The translations under genes and the position numbers were made by a program. Below, in pieces: positions 16,703-26,115 of a stretch of 64,000 nt of DNA; within the stretch, counting starts at the first letter, position 1, and every line of letters starts with the position of its first letter. The notes below the pieces were generated by a model. That model saw only the letters and a list, made by a program, of their open reading frames with translations, did no database searches and was not told where the DNA came from. Origin of the DNA: an uncultured Ruminiclostridium sp. (GTDB lineage: Bacteria > Bacillota > Clostridia > Oscillospirales > Ruminococcaceae). The DNA is taken from the NCBI GenBank assembly GCA_934454635.1, contig CAKSFR010000009.1, forward strand, positions 65,659 through 129,658. Direction: 5' to 3'.

Positions 16703-17586
16703 AACACTTGATTGCTTGTGGCGATACCCTTGAGTTAATAAAACAGGTAGAACCTGCTTCAATTGATCTGCTGGTAACGTCGCCGCCGTATTGGGCCAAA
16801 CGAGTTTATAATGGCGAAGGAGAGATAGGTTCAGAGGAAACTCCTGAAGCCTATGTATCAAGGCTTGCAGACTTTTTTGATGAGCTTCGTCCGTACCTGA
16901 AACCGACCGCTAATATTTTCATTAATGTTGGAGACACGTATTTTGGGTCAGGGGCCGGTGCATGGAGCAAGTATTTAGACGACGAAGGAAACATTACGCA
17001 AGCTCAAAAGGATCGTAAAGAGAAGTATTTTACTACTAAACCGCTTCAACCGAAGATTAAGCAAAACGGGAAGTTATACCAAAACAAGCAGCTTCTGCTC
17101 ATCCCATCTCGGTTTGCTATTGAGATGCAGGAGCGAGGATGGTTGTTGCGTGACGATATTATTTGGCAGAAACCTAATAGGATTCCTGCCAGCGTCACTG
17201 ATCGCCTTAACAACACATATGAACACGTCTTCCATTTTGCACTAAACAAGAAGTATTTTTTCGACTTGGACGCAATCAAGATTCTTGGTGCAAATGGTCG
17301 CATGAAGAATCCGGGCGATGTCTGGCCCATCAATACACAACCTCTTAATGGCAGTCACACGGCAACATTCCCAGAGCAACTTGTTGAACAGATTGTGCTG
17401 TGTGGAAGCCCGAAAGATGGCGTTGTGTTTGATCCTTTTTTAGGAACAGGCACAACTTGGATAGTAAGCGACCGGCTTGGTAGGAACTGTATCGGGTTTG
17501 AAATAAATCAAGAGTTCTTTGATTTTGCACAGAGCAGGTTTAAGGAAAGCAGGGAATTTGAACAATGTCAACTACCGATTTCATAA
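16699..17586 (+). CDS. DNA methyltransferase 1 (beta-class order, TSPPY)
   Basis: A 295-residue amino-methyltransferase. The catalytic TSPPYW motif is at residues 27-31 and the SAM-binding FDPFLGTGTT at 244-253, so motif IV precedes motif I as in beta-class enzymes. Ser in SPPY favours N4-cytosine methylation, which would suit protection of CC-N-GG-type sites. It overlaps the AbrB-like gene by four bases and methyltransferase 2 by 22 bases. Confidence 0.9.
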   Translation: MKHLIACGDTLELIKQVEPASIDLLVTSPPYWAKRVYNGEGEIGSEETPEAYVSRLADFFDELRPYLKPTANIFINVGDTYFGSGAGAWSKYLDDEGNITQAQKDRKEKYFTTKPLQPKIKQNGKLYQNKQLLLIPSRFAIEMQERGWLLRDDIIWQKPNRIPASVTDRLNNTYEHVFHFALNKKYFFDLDAIKILGANGRMKNPGDVWPINTQPLNGSHTATFPEQLVEQIVLCGSPKDGVVFDPFLGTGTTWIVSDRLGRNCIGFEINQEFFDFAQSRFKESREFEQCQLPIS

Positions 17587-18479
17587 GCATTGATAACGCA
17601 AGGCTTTGTGATTGTAAGAAAGGCTTCCTTTCTTGCATAGAAGCCAGAGATTGGATGAAGAATCAAATAGGCGTATGGCAGTTTATGTACGAGCCAAGGG
17701 ACATAAGGGACAAGTCAGTTCACCCCGCCGTATTTCCTATTGCTATGGCCAAAAGAGTTATTGAACAGTTTACCCACAGAGGCGAACTTGTATTAGATCC
17801 TTTTGTCGGATCTGGAACTACTCTTCTTGCCGCACAAGATCTGGATCGAAACGCATTAGGTTTCGATCTAAAGCAAGAATATGTTGATCTTTCAAATTCT
17901 CGTGTTTCGGAACCGCCCGCTGACTGTCATTGCAAACAAATGGCAGTTTGTGATGATGCCAGAAATATCGTGAACCGTGTTGCGCCGGGGACGGTCAAGC
18001 TGGCTTTTACATCACCACCGTATGCCAATATACTGAACAGAGAGCGCAAAAACAAAAGTCGCCGTGGTGATCTGCGTGAAAACGAACAATTCGGCAAGGT
18101 TGAGCAGTATAGCCAAGATCCCCGTGATTTAGGAATACTCGATGCTGAATCATTCGAGAAACAAATATCCGATATCTTTCGAGATATGATGCCCGTCTTT
18201 CAAGAGAAAGCCCATATCCTTATAAATATTACGGATGCATGGATTGATGGGAAACGGGTGCCCTTGCACATAAACATTATCAATGCCATGCGTGCAGCCG
18301 GTTATGAATTTAGAAACACAATTATATGGGACCGACGCAACTTGGTAAACAAGATCGGAATATTTGGATGGCCGAGCAGCTATATCACCATGGGCACAAC
18401 GTTTGAATACATTCTTGACTTTACGCTTCCTGCTCCTGCAAAGAAAATCAGAGCGAACTCAAAAGAGCAGAATATGTAA
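17565..18479 (+). CDS. DNA methyltransferase 2 (motif I before motif IV, TSPPY)
   Basis: A 304-residue amino-methyltransferase with LDPFVGSGTT at 77-86 and TSPPY at 149-153, i.e. the opposite motif order to its neighbour. A NITDAWIDGKRVPLHINII region and a C-terminal WPSSYITMGTTFEYIL follow. The order shows the two enzymes are not tandem duplicates. With two nucleases, two modification enzymes of different classes suggest that each DNA strand, or each of two sites, is handled separately. Confidence 0.9.
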   Translation: MSTTDFISIDNARLCDCKKGFLSCIEARDWMKNQIGVWQFMYEPRDIRDKSVHPAVFPIAMAKRVIEQFTHRGELVLDPFVGSGTTLLAAQDLDRNALGFDLKQEYVDLSNSRVSEPPADCHCKQMAVCDDARNIVNRVAPGTVKLAFTSPPYANILNRERKNKSRRGDLRENEQFGKVEQYSQDPRDLGILDAESFEKQISDIFRDMMPVFQEKAHILINITDAWIDGKRVPLHINIINAMRAAGYEFRNTIIWDRRNLVNKIGIFGWPSSYITMGTTFEYILDFTLPAPAKKIRANSKEQNM

Positions 18480-18540
18480 GGCATCTTGTGCTGTTTTTTG
18501 ATGAACGGTTCGACAAAATATTCAAGGATGTGAGAATGCC

Positions 18541-18738
18541 GTGGACACAGATTTTGAAAAACGTGAGTGGGAGACTCTCACATATGAGGAAAAGAATCAA
18601 TTGCTTTTTCTCAGGCAAAAAAAGTTGCTCGACATGTTTCTTGAAAGGAATGCCATTTCTAAGGCTCAATATGAGAAAAGCCTTACAGATCTGACATTGA
18701 AAATTGGGCCAAGTGTCGAAGCAATTAAGGAAAAATGA
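18541..18738 (+). CDS. SHOCT-like small protein (65 aa)
   Basis: A 65-residue charged protein starting at GTG 18541. The centre KKLLDMFLERNAISKAQYEKSL resembles the short C-terminal SHOCT helix-turn. It follows methyltransferase 2 by 61 bases with an AAGGATGTGAG stretch upstream. It closes the restriction operon; function unknown. Confidence 0.55.
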   Translation: MDTDFEKREWETLTYEEKNQLLFLRQKKLLDMFLERNAISKAQYEKSLTDLTLKIGPSVEAIKEK

Positions 18739-18742
18739 TGAA

Positions 18743-18775
18743 CTTTTTAATTATTCCACACTTTTTAATTATTCC
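18743..18775. repeat. Tandem 15-base direct repeat
   Basis: CTTTTTAATTATTCC occurs at 18743-18757 and again at 18761-18775, just after the last restriction-operon gene. It could be a recombination scar at the junction with the type I locus. Confidence 0.6.
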
Positions 18776-18846
18776 TCCGACAGCCGTTTTTGAAGGGTAA
18801 GTTCCAAAAGCCATAGAACCGGCCAGCAACAATCGAATAAACAGAA

Positions 18847-18899
18847 AAGGGGCTTCCGAAGCTCTGCTGTAAAACACAGCGGAACCTCGAAAGCCCTTT
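18847..18899. terminator. Hairpin between restriction operon and hsdM remnant
   Basis: Long imperfect arms (AAGGGGCTTCCGA... and ...CTCGAAAGCCCTT) with an AAAA loop. CCCCTTTTC follows on the minus strand and a weaker TTTA on the plus strand. A bidirectional terminator is plausible. Confidence 0.5.
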
Positions 18900-18924
18900 A
18901 TTTCAAGCCTTTTTCAGAACTTAT

Positions 18925-19986
18925 GTGCCGGAGAAGGCTTTTTCTGTTTGTATCAAAGACAGCGTTTACATAGACCCCTGCTGTGGATCCGGCGGTATGT
19001 TCGTACAGTCCCATAAGTTTGTAGAAAGTCACCACGGGAACCGCAAGAATATCTCTGTTATCGGACAGGAGAGCGTCCAGGAAACCTGGCGGCTGTGCAA
19101 AATGAACCTTGCTATTCGTGGCATCTCTCATAACCTCGGAGAAAAGAACGCATCCACCTTCACCGAGGACCTGCACAAAGACAAAAAGGTTGATTTCATT
19201 ATGGCAAATCCTCCGTTTAATCTTAAGGGATGGCGCGGAGAAGACCAGTTGCTTAATGATCCGCGCTGGCGGGGTTATGGTATTCCACGTGCCTCTAATG
19301 CTAACTATGCCTGGATTCTCCACATGATTTCCAAATTAGATGTTAATCACGGTATTGCCGGATTTCTTCTGGCAAACGGTGCATTAAATGATCCCGATGA
19401 TTATGAAATCCGTAAGCAGCTTCTTTTGAATGATAAAGTTGAGGCTATTATCGTCCTGCCTCGTGATATGTTCTATACCACCGATATTTCCGTAACGCTG
19501 TGGATCGTAAACATGAACAAGAAGGCTGGTACTGTCAATGGGCGGCAGGTGCGTGACCGCCGTGGCGAAGTGCTATTTATGGATTTGCGTCGTTGGGATC
19601 AAAATGTCGAAGAAATTGTTATTGACAAGGGCAAGAAAAAGAAAAAGACCGTTCTGACTCCTGCGCAGATTGCGGAAGTTAAAAAGGTCTATGATGCGTG
19701 GCAGAGCGTGAATACTACTCTCTATGCGGATGTGCCGGAATTTTGCCAGTCTGTGAAGGTTCTGAAAAAGGACAAGGTGCACGCTGAGGATATTTCCATC
19801 GAAGACAAGGATTTTTCTCTGGCTCCGAGTAAATATATCGAGTTTATCGATCATGACCTCGATATTGATTATGCCAAGGAAATGGCTCGTATTCAAAACG
19901 AAATGCGCTTACTGATGGTGTCCGAGGAATTGTCGCAGTCAATGCTCAAAGATGCATTTAGGGGGATTGGCTATGGCATCGACTAA
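18925..19986 (+). pseudogene. hsdM: Type I modification subunit HsdM, 5'-truncated
   Basis: The frame encodes about 353 residues, against the roughly 500 usual for HsdM. It begins only a few residues before SAM motif I (VYIDPCCGSGGMF) and then has the catalytic NPPF motif (FIMANPPFNLKGW) and a normal C-terminus. The whole N-terminal helical domain is missing. The first usable start is a GTG with no ribosome-binding site, and a hairpin lies immediately upstream, so the gene has probably been cut by recombination. It overlaps hsdS by 14 bases as in intact operons. A methylation-competent complex is unlikely. Confidence 0.8.
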
Positions 19987-21094
19987 ACTGGGATTGTATA
20001 TAGAGCAATTAGATACACGCAATGCTGATAATTTTTATGGGGAAGATTCTGTCGTGGGACTTTCTACCCAAAAGCAGATGATTAGAACAAAAGCAGATTT
20101 GTCGGGGGTTAATCTGACTTCGTATAAACTGATGGAGCCGAGTTCTTTTGCGTATGTTCCAGATACCTCCCGACGTGGCGATAAAGTTTCTTTGGCGTTT
20201 AATTCGACAGAAGAAACATTCTTAATTTCGTCTATTTCTGTGATATTTCGCGTTAAAGAAAGCTGCGGGTTACTCTCATCTTATCTGTTTATGTATTTCA
20301 ACCGCCCGGAATTTGACCGATATGCCCGTTTCAATTCTTGGGGGTCTGCCCGCGAGACATTTTCGTGGGATGATATGTGTGATATCGACATCGAATTACC
20401 GCCCATCAGTATCCAGCAGAAATATGTGGATATCTATAATGCTATGCTCGCCAACCAACGTAGCTATGAGCGGGGGTTGGAAGATTTGAAGCAAGCTGTA
20501 TTTTCTGAAATTGATATTATCAAGCATTCTGCTCCCAATGTATCCGTAGGAAAACTGTTGGAAGAAATTGATGTTCGGAACACAACCGGAACTTTAACAA
20601 ATGTTCATGGTATTAATATTGAAAAACAATTTATGCCGTCCGTTGCAGATACCACTTCGGTGAATCTCAAAAATTACAAAATCGTTCAAAATGGTCAGTT
20701 TGCATACAGTTCAATGCAGACTGGACGAGATAAATGCATTCGTATTGCTCTGTATGACAAAGACGAACCCACCTTGATTTCTCCCGCTTATTCAGTGCTC
20801 CAAGTAAAAAATACATCTGCTGTGGCAGAATATATTATGCTATGGTTTTCACGCCCAGAGACGGACCGATACGGATGGTTTGCCAGTGATGCTAGTGTCC
20901 GGGCGAATTTGGACTTGGACAGATTTTATGAGATTCAAATTCCGCTTCCAGATCTCGACAAGCAGCATTCTGTTGCAAATATTTATATCACCTATATGTT
21001 ACGCAGAGAAATCAATGAACAATTGAAGAATCAGATAAAAGATATTTGTCCGATTCTGATAAAAGGGTCCTTGGAGGAAGGAGAGAGAACATGA
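19973..21094 (+). CDS. hsdS: Type I restriction specificity subunit HsdS
   Basis: A 373-residue protein with two target-recognition halves, each ending in the characteristic strand before a spacer helix: IELPPISIQQKYVDIYNAM near residue 150 and IQIPLPDLDKQHSVANIYI near 330. These define a bipartite DNA site and the HsdM-binding spacers. The ATG at 19973 has GGGGGATT upstream and lies inside the end of hsdM. The C-terminus overlaps the Abi gene by four bases. Confidence 0.9.
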   Translation: MASTKLGLYIEQLDTRNADNFYGEDSVVGLSTQKQMIRTKADLSGVNLTSYKLMEPSSFAYVPDTSRRGDKVSLAFNSTEETFLISSISVIFRVKESCGLLSSYLFMYFNRPEFDRYARFNSWGSARETFSWDDMCDIDIELPPISIQQKYVDIYNAMLANQRSYERGLEDLKQAVFSEIDIIKHSAPNVSVGKLLEEIDVRNTTGTLTNVHGINIEKQFMPSVADTTSVNLKNYKIVQNGQFAYSSMQTGRDKCIRIALYDKDEPTLISPAYSVLQVKNTSAVAEYIMLWFSRPETDRYGWFASDASVRANLDLDRFYEIQIPLPDLDKQHSVANIYITYMLRREINEQLKNQIKDICPILIKGSLEEGERT

Positions 21095-21984
21095 TGTTAT
21101 TTTCTAAACGATATAGCAATCTGATCGAATTTGGAAATGGCGAATCCAAAGATCATATTTGTGGAGAAATAGAGTATCAGGTTAAAGTGAAAATAGCTTC
21201 TGTAATGTATGACTTTGCGGAACCCACCATCATACATCCAAATCGATATGACAGCTATGAGGAGAGAACCGATGCTCTCGACCTTGCAGTTCGAGTATTT
21301 AATGATGAAAAAGGAGCGTCATATATTTCGCTGACACACAATGTTTTTGATGGCCCTGCATTTAACCCTTTGGCCGCTGCTTTTACACCATTCCTGTTCG
21401 ATGTAATAGAATTACAGTATAAAGAATTATCCGATGGAGAAAAAGTAAAATTTCAGTCTGAGCTAAACAATGTATTTGAAGATAGTGATATACCTTGGTT
21501 ACTACACGATGGGCGAATGATCAAGGTAGACTCACAGCAATTTGAACAGGATTTGAAGCAAAAGGCGCTACTACAATTGCATGAAATTACAGCTTCTGCC
21601 CCAATATTTCAGTCGGCTTATGATGAGTTTATGAAATCAATCGAGTTTTTTCAAAAAGGTGATTACGCCGAGGCAATATCAAACGCCGGAAAAAGCTATG
21701 AAAGCGTGATGAAGGTTATACTTCAGGTTGATCGCGGAAATGCCGATAAGCTAACCAAAGAGCTTATTGACCGTGGTGGCTTGGATTTTCCCGAAAGTAT
21801 GGCTGGTGATGGATTCCGGGAAAAAATTCTTATGTCTTTACCCTATATTCGAAATAACTCTACCGCTTCCCACGGCGCAGGCCGAAGCACTGTTAAAGTA
21901 TCAAAAGATATGGCTACCTTAGCAATTAATCTTGCTGCGAGTCTCAATTCTTATTTAATTGATGTATTTAGAGAAGTAATGTAA
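21091..21984 (+). CDS. Abortive-infection (Abi_C-like) protein inserted in the hsd operon
   Basis: A 297-residue protein. The last 100 residues (ISNAGKSYESVMKVIL ... SLPYIRNNSTASHGAG ... ATLAINLAASLNSYLID) match the C-terminal domain found in abortive-infection proteins, with the conserved SHG. The N-terminal half is unassigned. It starts as ATGA on the hsdS stop with GGAGGAAGGAG upstream and lies 16 bases before hsdR, so it is a genuine operon member. It probably adds a cell-suicide or growth-arrest layer if restriction fails. Confidence 0.75.
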   Translation: MMLFSKRYSNLIEFGNGESKDHICGEIEYQVKVKIASVMYDFAEPTIIHPNRYDSYEERTDALDLAVRVFNDEKGASYISLTHNVFDGPAFNPLAAAFTPFLFDVIELQYKELSDGEKVKFQSELNNVFEDSDIPWLLHDGRMIKVDSQQFEQDLKQKALLQLHEITASAPIFQSAYDEFMKSIEFFQKGDYAEAISNAGKSYESVMKVILQVDRGNADKLTKELIDRGGLDFPESMAGDGFREKILMSLPYIRNNSTASHGAGRSTVKVSKDMATLAINLAASLNSYLIDVFREVM

Positions 21985-22000
21985 GGAAGGAGGCGCCTGC

Positions 22001-25000
22001 GTGGACTATACATTCATAAAAGGTCAATTTACCGAAGCACAGTTGGAAGAGGCCATCATTGCTCTGCTTGAGCAACAGGGGTATACTTATGTCCACGGTG
22101 AAAGTATCCACAGGAAATATGAGGATATTTTACTCTTGGATGATCTCCGTGCATTTATGCAGGATCGTTACGCTAATGATGGATTGGGCGAGGTTGAATT
22201 ACAAAAGATCATTAATCGGCTGCAGTTGATTCCTGCATCCCCTTTATACAGCGGAAACCGGGAAACCTTTTGGCTCATCAACGAGGGTTTTGACCTTGTG
22301 CGCGATGATGTCAGTAAGGTGGCTCTGCATATCGATTACATTGATTTTGATAATCCGCAGAACAACATTTTTAAGGTTGTGAACCAATATTCCGTTCAAG
22401 GTGAGCGTCTGCGTCGCCCGGATCTTTTGGTGTTCATCAACGGTATCCCTGTTGTCATCTGTGAATTCAAATCGGCCATCAGCGAGGATACCACTGTACA
22501 TGATGCATGGGAGCAGATTACCATTCGCTATAACCGAGATATTCCGAAATTGATGAAGTACTGTTTCTTGTCCGTGATTAGCGATGGTGCCAATACAAAA
22601 ATGGGCAGCATTTTCACACCGTATGCCTATTATTATGCATGGAATAAGGCGAATGACCACGACAAAGTTTCTAACGGCATCAGTTCGCTTTTTACGATGA
22701 TTTCCGGTGCTTTTGCCAAGAACCGAGTTATTCCACTGCTCCGGGATTTCGTATTCTACCCGGATGACAGCCAAAAGAGTGAAGCCATTGTCTGTCGGTA
22801 TCCTCAGTTTTTCGCCGCCGAGAAAATGCTTACGAATATCAAAAAACATCTGCGTCCTGCCGGTGATGGTAAGGGCGGTACATACTTCGGTGCGACCGGC
22901 TGCGGCAAAACGTACACCATGCTGTTCCTATCCCGTATGATTGCCTTGCGTGACCCGGATACCTTTAATAATCCCTCCATCGTCATCATCGTTGACCGTG
23001 AGGATCTGGACACGCAGACTGCAGAACTGTTCGCTACGGCGAAAAAGTTTCTGCACGAAAGTGACGTCCGCAGTATTGAGTCCCGTGCCGATGTGGCTCA
23101 AACCCTTGGTGGCAGACCAAGTGGTGGTGTGTATATCACCTCCATCCAGAAGTTTTGCGAAAAAACAGGCCTGCTCTCTGACCGTAGTAATATCATCTGT
23201 ATTTCTGATGAGGCTCACAGAACGCAGACTGGTGTGGGTGCAAAATTGAAAAAGACCGATAAGGGTGTGTTTACCACATACGGTTTTGCAAAGTATCTGC
23301 GTGACAGTTTTCCCAATGCGACCTACTGCGGTTTTACTGGCACCCCCGTAGATGAGACCATTGCTGTTTTCGGTGATGTAGTTGACAGCTACACCATGAA
23401 GGAATCCAGCGATGACGGCATTACTGTACGCATCGCATATGAGCCACGCCTCGCTCGTGTCATCCTCTCGGATGAACAGGCAAAAGAAATCCAAAAGTAC
23501 TATGACCGTTGTGCCGAACAAGGCTCTACGCAAGAGCAGATCGAAGAGAGCCAGCGGGCAATGTCACAAATGAGAGCTATCCTCGGTCACCCGGACAGGC
23601 TCAAAAAACTGGCAACAGACATTGTACTCCACTACGAAGCGCTATGTGCAGAAAAACCGGAAATTGTACAAAAGGTTATGATTGTATGCTCTGATAGAGC
23701 AGTTGCATTCCGTTTGCTAAAGGAAATCCTTGCTGTGCGACCAAACTGGGGTGAAAAACATCGCGCAGAGAATGAGTCTGAATTGACTGAGGAGCAGTTA
23801 GATAAGCTGATGCCTCTTCCGAAAATCAACCTTGTGGCTACGCAAGGTGCAAATGATGAAAAAGACCTGTTCGATGCTTGCGGTACGAAAGAATACCGCA
23901 AAATGCTCGATAGGCAGTTCAAGAATAATAACTCCAATTTCAAAATTGCCGTGGTTGTTGATATGTGGATCACCGGCTTTGATGTACCGTCCCTTGCTGT
24001 TATGTACATCGATAAACCGTTGCAGAAGCATACACTCATACAGACCATTTCCCGTGTAAATCGTGTGTTTGATGGTAAGGACAAGGGGCTTGTAGTTGAC
24101 TATATTGGTATCAAAAACGATATGTTGGAGGCAGTCAAAAAATACGGTAGCCCACAGGAAAGCCCGGTTGATGAACTGAATATTACGCTGGGCATTTTTC
24201 GTAATCATCTGGTCATGATAGATGAATTGCTCATTGGATTCAATGACACCAAATTCTATGCCGGTGAGCCATTGGAACGATTGACCTGTCTGAATATGGC
24301 GGCAGAATATGTGCAGAGTAGCAAAGAGATGGAAACTCGTTTTATGGGTCTCTCCCGTAGGCTGAAGAGCGCATACACGATTTGTTTTCCATCCGGTGAA
24401 TTGACTGATATGGAAACTGCTAAAGCGCAGTTCTATTTGGCTATCCGCTCCATTATTTACAAGCAAACCAAGGGCGATGCTCCGGATGCCGAAATTATGA
24501 ATCATGTGGTTGAGGAGATGGTGCGTAATGCCATCGCCTGCACTGGCATTGAAAACACTGTGGACGAGAACAAATCTGTAGATCTGTTTAGCGATGAATT
24601 TATTGCTGAGCTGGATACAGTAAAAATGCCAATCACAAAATTCAACGCTTTACTTAAACTACTCCGTAAGGCTATCAGCAGCTATGGACGTACCAACAAG
24701 GTAAAGGCACAAGAATTTGATGAGCGTCTGCGCAATGTGGTAGAAGCATATAACAGCCGTGACAAACTGGTATTTACCAGTGAGGTCGTTGCAGATTTTG
24801 TTAATGATTTGTCTGATCAGCTGTTGCAGATTTTGAAGGATTTGCAAGATGATAAGACCTCTTTCGAGAAGTTGGGCATCAACTTCGAGGAAAAAGCATT
24901 CTACGATATTCTGGTCAAAGTACGCAATGATCACGGATTCCCTTATACTGACGAAAAGTGTTTGGTTCTGGCAAAGAAAATCAAAGAACTCGTTGACGAT

Positions 25001-25168
25001 AAGGCTCAGTTTGCGGACTGGTCCACCCGGGATGACATCAAAAATCAGCTTAACATGGAACTTACCGTTCTTTTGTACCAGAACGGCTATCCGCCGGAAT
25101 GGGACGAAGAAGTATTCGAGAAGGTCATGGAGCAGGCTGAAAATTTCAAAAAGTATTCTGACAGATAA
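22001..25168 (+). CDS. hsdR: Type I restriction subunit HsdR
   Basis: A 1055-residue motor-nuclease. The N-terminal nuclease core is RRPDLLVFINGIPVVICEFKS-type (Asp ... Glu-x-Lys). The translocase has Walker A GATGCGKT near residue 297-304, SDEAHRTQTG as motif II, FTGTPVDE, and a motif VI-like QTISRVNRVFDG. A helical C-terminus contacts HsdM. Start is GTG with AAGGAGG upstream. All domains look intact, but since HsdR acts only with an M2S complex, the truncated HsdM suggests the locus does not restrict on its own. Confidence 0.93.
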   Translation: MDYTFIKGQFTEAQLEEAIIALLEQQGYTYVHGESIHRKYEDILLLDDLRAFMQDRYANDGLGEVELQKIINRLQLIPASPLYSGNRETFWLINEGFDLVRDDVSKVALHIDYIDFDNPQNNIFKVVNQYSVQGERLRRPDLLVFINGIPVVICEFKSAISEDTTVHDAWEQITIRYNRDIPKLMKYCFLSVISDGANTKMGSIFTPYAYYYAWNKANDHDKVSNGISSLFTMISGAFAKNRVIPLLRDFVFYPDDSQKSEAIVCRYPQFFAAEKMLTNIKKHLRPAGDGKGGTYFGATGCGKTYTMLFLSRMIALRDPDTFNNPSIVIIVDREDLDTQTAELFATAKKFLHESDVRSIESRADVAQTLGGRPSGGVYITSIQKFCEKTGLLSDRSNIICISDEAHRTQTGVGAKLKKTDKGVFTTYGFAKYLRDSFPNATYCGFTGTPVDETIAVFGDVVDSYTMKESSDDGITVRIAYEPRLARVILSDEQAKEIQKYYDRCAEQGSTQEQIEESQRAMSQMRAILGHPDRLKKLATDIVLHYEALCAEKPEIVQKVMIVCSDRAVAFRLLKEILAVRPNWGEKHRAENESELTEEQLDKLMPLPKINLVATQGANDEKDLFDACGTKEYRKMLDRQFKNNNSNFKIAVVVDMWITGFDVPSLAVMYIDKPLQKHTLIQTISRVNRVFDGKDKGLVVDYIGIKNDMLEAVKKYGSPQESPVDELNITLGIFRNHLVMIDELLIGFNDTKFYAGEPLERLTCLNMAAEYVQSSKEMETRFMGLSRRLKSAYTICFPSGELTDMETAKAQFYLAIRSIIYKQTKGDAPDAEIMNHVVEEMVRNAIACTGIENTVDENKSVDLFSDEFIAELDTVKMPITKFNALLKLLRKAISSYGRTNKVKAQEFDERLRNVVEAYNSRDKLVFTSEVVADFVNDLSDQLLQILKDLQDDKTSFEKLGINFEEKAFYDILVKVRNDHGFPYTDEKCLVLAKKIKELVDDKAQFADWSTRDDIKNQLNMELTVLLYQNGYPPEWDEEVFEKVMEQAENFKKYSDR

Positions 25169-25178
25169 ACTAAATGAA

Positions 25179-25226
25179 AAATACCACACAGCCGACGTTG
25201 TAGTCAGTTGTGTGGTATTTCTGTTT
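25179..25226 (+). terminator. Terminator after hsdR
   Basis: AAATACCACACA (25179-25190) pairs perfectly with TGTGTGGTATTT (25209-25220) across an 18-base loop and is followed by CTGTTTT. Confidence 0.7.
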
Positions 25227-25274
25227 TGCGCCGCTTGAGGACGTCACTCAAAAAATCGTTGTTTTCAATAATCC

Positions 25275-25628
25275 CTAAGTGAACGCCCCAAAAGCCTGCC
25301 GCGCGAGCCGCAGCTGCGAAGTCGCACTATCTCGGCAGGCGCGGCGTTTCGATAAGGCTGCCCAGACAGCAAAGAAATTGAAAGCCGCGGCACTCACCGA
25401 CGAGGGGCGAGCAAAGCAGGACGCGAAGCGGCCTGCTGCAAGCTCCCTCAGGAGGCGAGTGCTTTTGATAGCACGCTTCTTTCGGCGCACTCCGGCAAAA
25501 CTCCCACGGGTCGGGCGCACGCGCAGCATTTTTCTCCGAAAAATGCTGCGGCAGCGCGGCTTCGCCGCGCCGCCCGTATACTGCGCTTTGCGCAGTATAC
25601 GGCGTGCGCCCGCCCCTGCCCCATGCAA
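25275..25628. repeat. GC-rich hairpin-repeat tract A
   Basis: There is no gene in 25227-25638. The tract holds a 48-base unit running from GCGGCGTTTC to GAAAGCCGC (25341-25388), a long stem-loop (25390-25462), then three consecutive perfect hairpins with three-base loops: 25522-25550, 25554-25570 and 25574-25602. Related units occur at 34141-34447 and 63454-63913. Frames that cross it are by-products of the palindromes. Confidence 0.8.
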
Positions 25629-25638
25629 AACGCCGGGC

Positions 25639-25950
25639 TTATTTTATATACGGCAGTATCGCCTTGAACGCGTTTTCGGCTCTTATGCGCTGTTCTTCGT
25701 CAAGCTGATCGAGCTGCTCGGAAAGCGAAACCCCGCCCGCGTTCTGATTTCCGAAAAGAATATAATCAGTTGACAGCTTCAGCGATTTCGACAAGTTCAT
25801 GAGCGTTTCAAGCGACGCAGATTTCATGCCCCGCTCTATCTCGTAGATATAGTGCGGCGATACGAATATCATTTCCGCAAGCTTCTCCTGAGAAATTCCC
25901 GTACTTTTGCGTTTTGCCTTTATTCTGCCGCCTATTTCAATAAGATTCAT
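25639..25950 (-). CDS. XRE-family regulator
   Basis: A 103-residue protein with a Cro/C1 helix-turn-helix at residues 8-62 (GRIKAKRKSTGISQEKL, then SPHYIYEIERG) and an acidic C-terminal tail. It is divergent from the zinc-ribbon protein gene; two inverted repeats built from the same TATAGC half-site lie between them and are its probable operators. The ATG at 25950 is chosen because the helix-turn-helix follows at the usual distance; the ribosome-binding site is weak. Confidence 0.85.
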   Translation of the reverse strand: MNLIEIGGRIKAKRKSTGISQEKLAEMIFVSPHYIYEIERGMKSASLETLMNLSKSLKLSTDYILFGNQNAGGVSLSEQLDQLDEEQRIRAENAFKAILPYIK

Positions 25951-25990
25951 AGCTTTTACCGTCCTGTGCAAATGTTTTCTAAACACAGTA

Positions 25991-26042
25991 TATAGCCGTC
26001 AGCTATAATTTTACACTAACTTTTGGCTATATTTACTATAGC
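25991..26042. promoter_or_regulatory. Paired inverted-repeat operators
   Basis: TATAGC-N5-GCTATA (25991-26007) and GCTATA-N5-TATAGC (26026-26042) share one half-site and the same spacing, 35 bases centre to centre, inside the divergent intergenic region. Confidence 0.65.
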
Positions 26043-26055
26043 AATAAGCAACATA

Positions 26056-26067
26056 TTGTGATATAAT
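26056..26067 (+). promoter_or_regulatory. Extended -10 promoter for the zinc-ribbon protein gene
   Basis: TTGTGATATAAT contains TGa directly before TATAAT (26062-26067). No good -35 is seen; the operator at 26026-26042 covers that region, which fits regulation by the XRE protein. Confidence 0.6.
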
Positions 26068-26115
26068 GGCAAAAGAGCCCGAATTGGGAAATATATGCAT
26101 GAAAGGGAGAAAAAT

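Noticed and set aside
25279-25773. Frame crossing the GC-rich tract after hsdR
   Set aside because: It is made of palindromic repeats with no start signal and no protein-like pattern.
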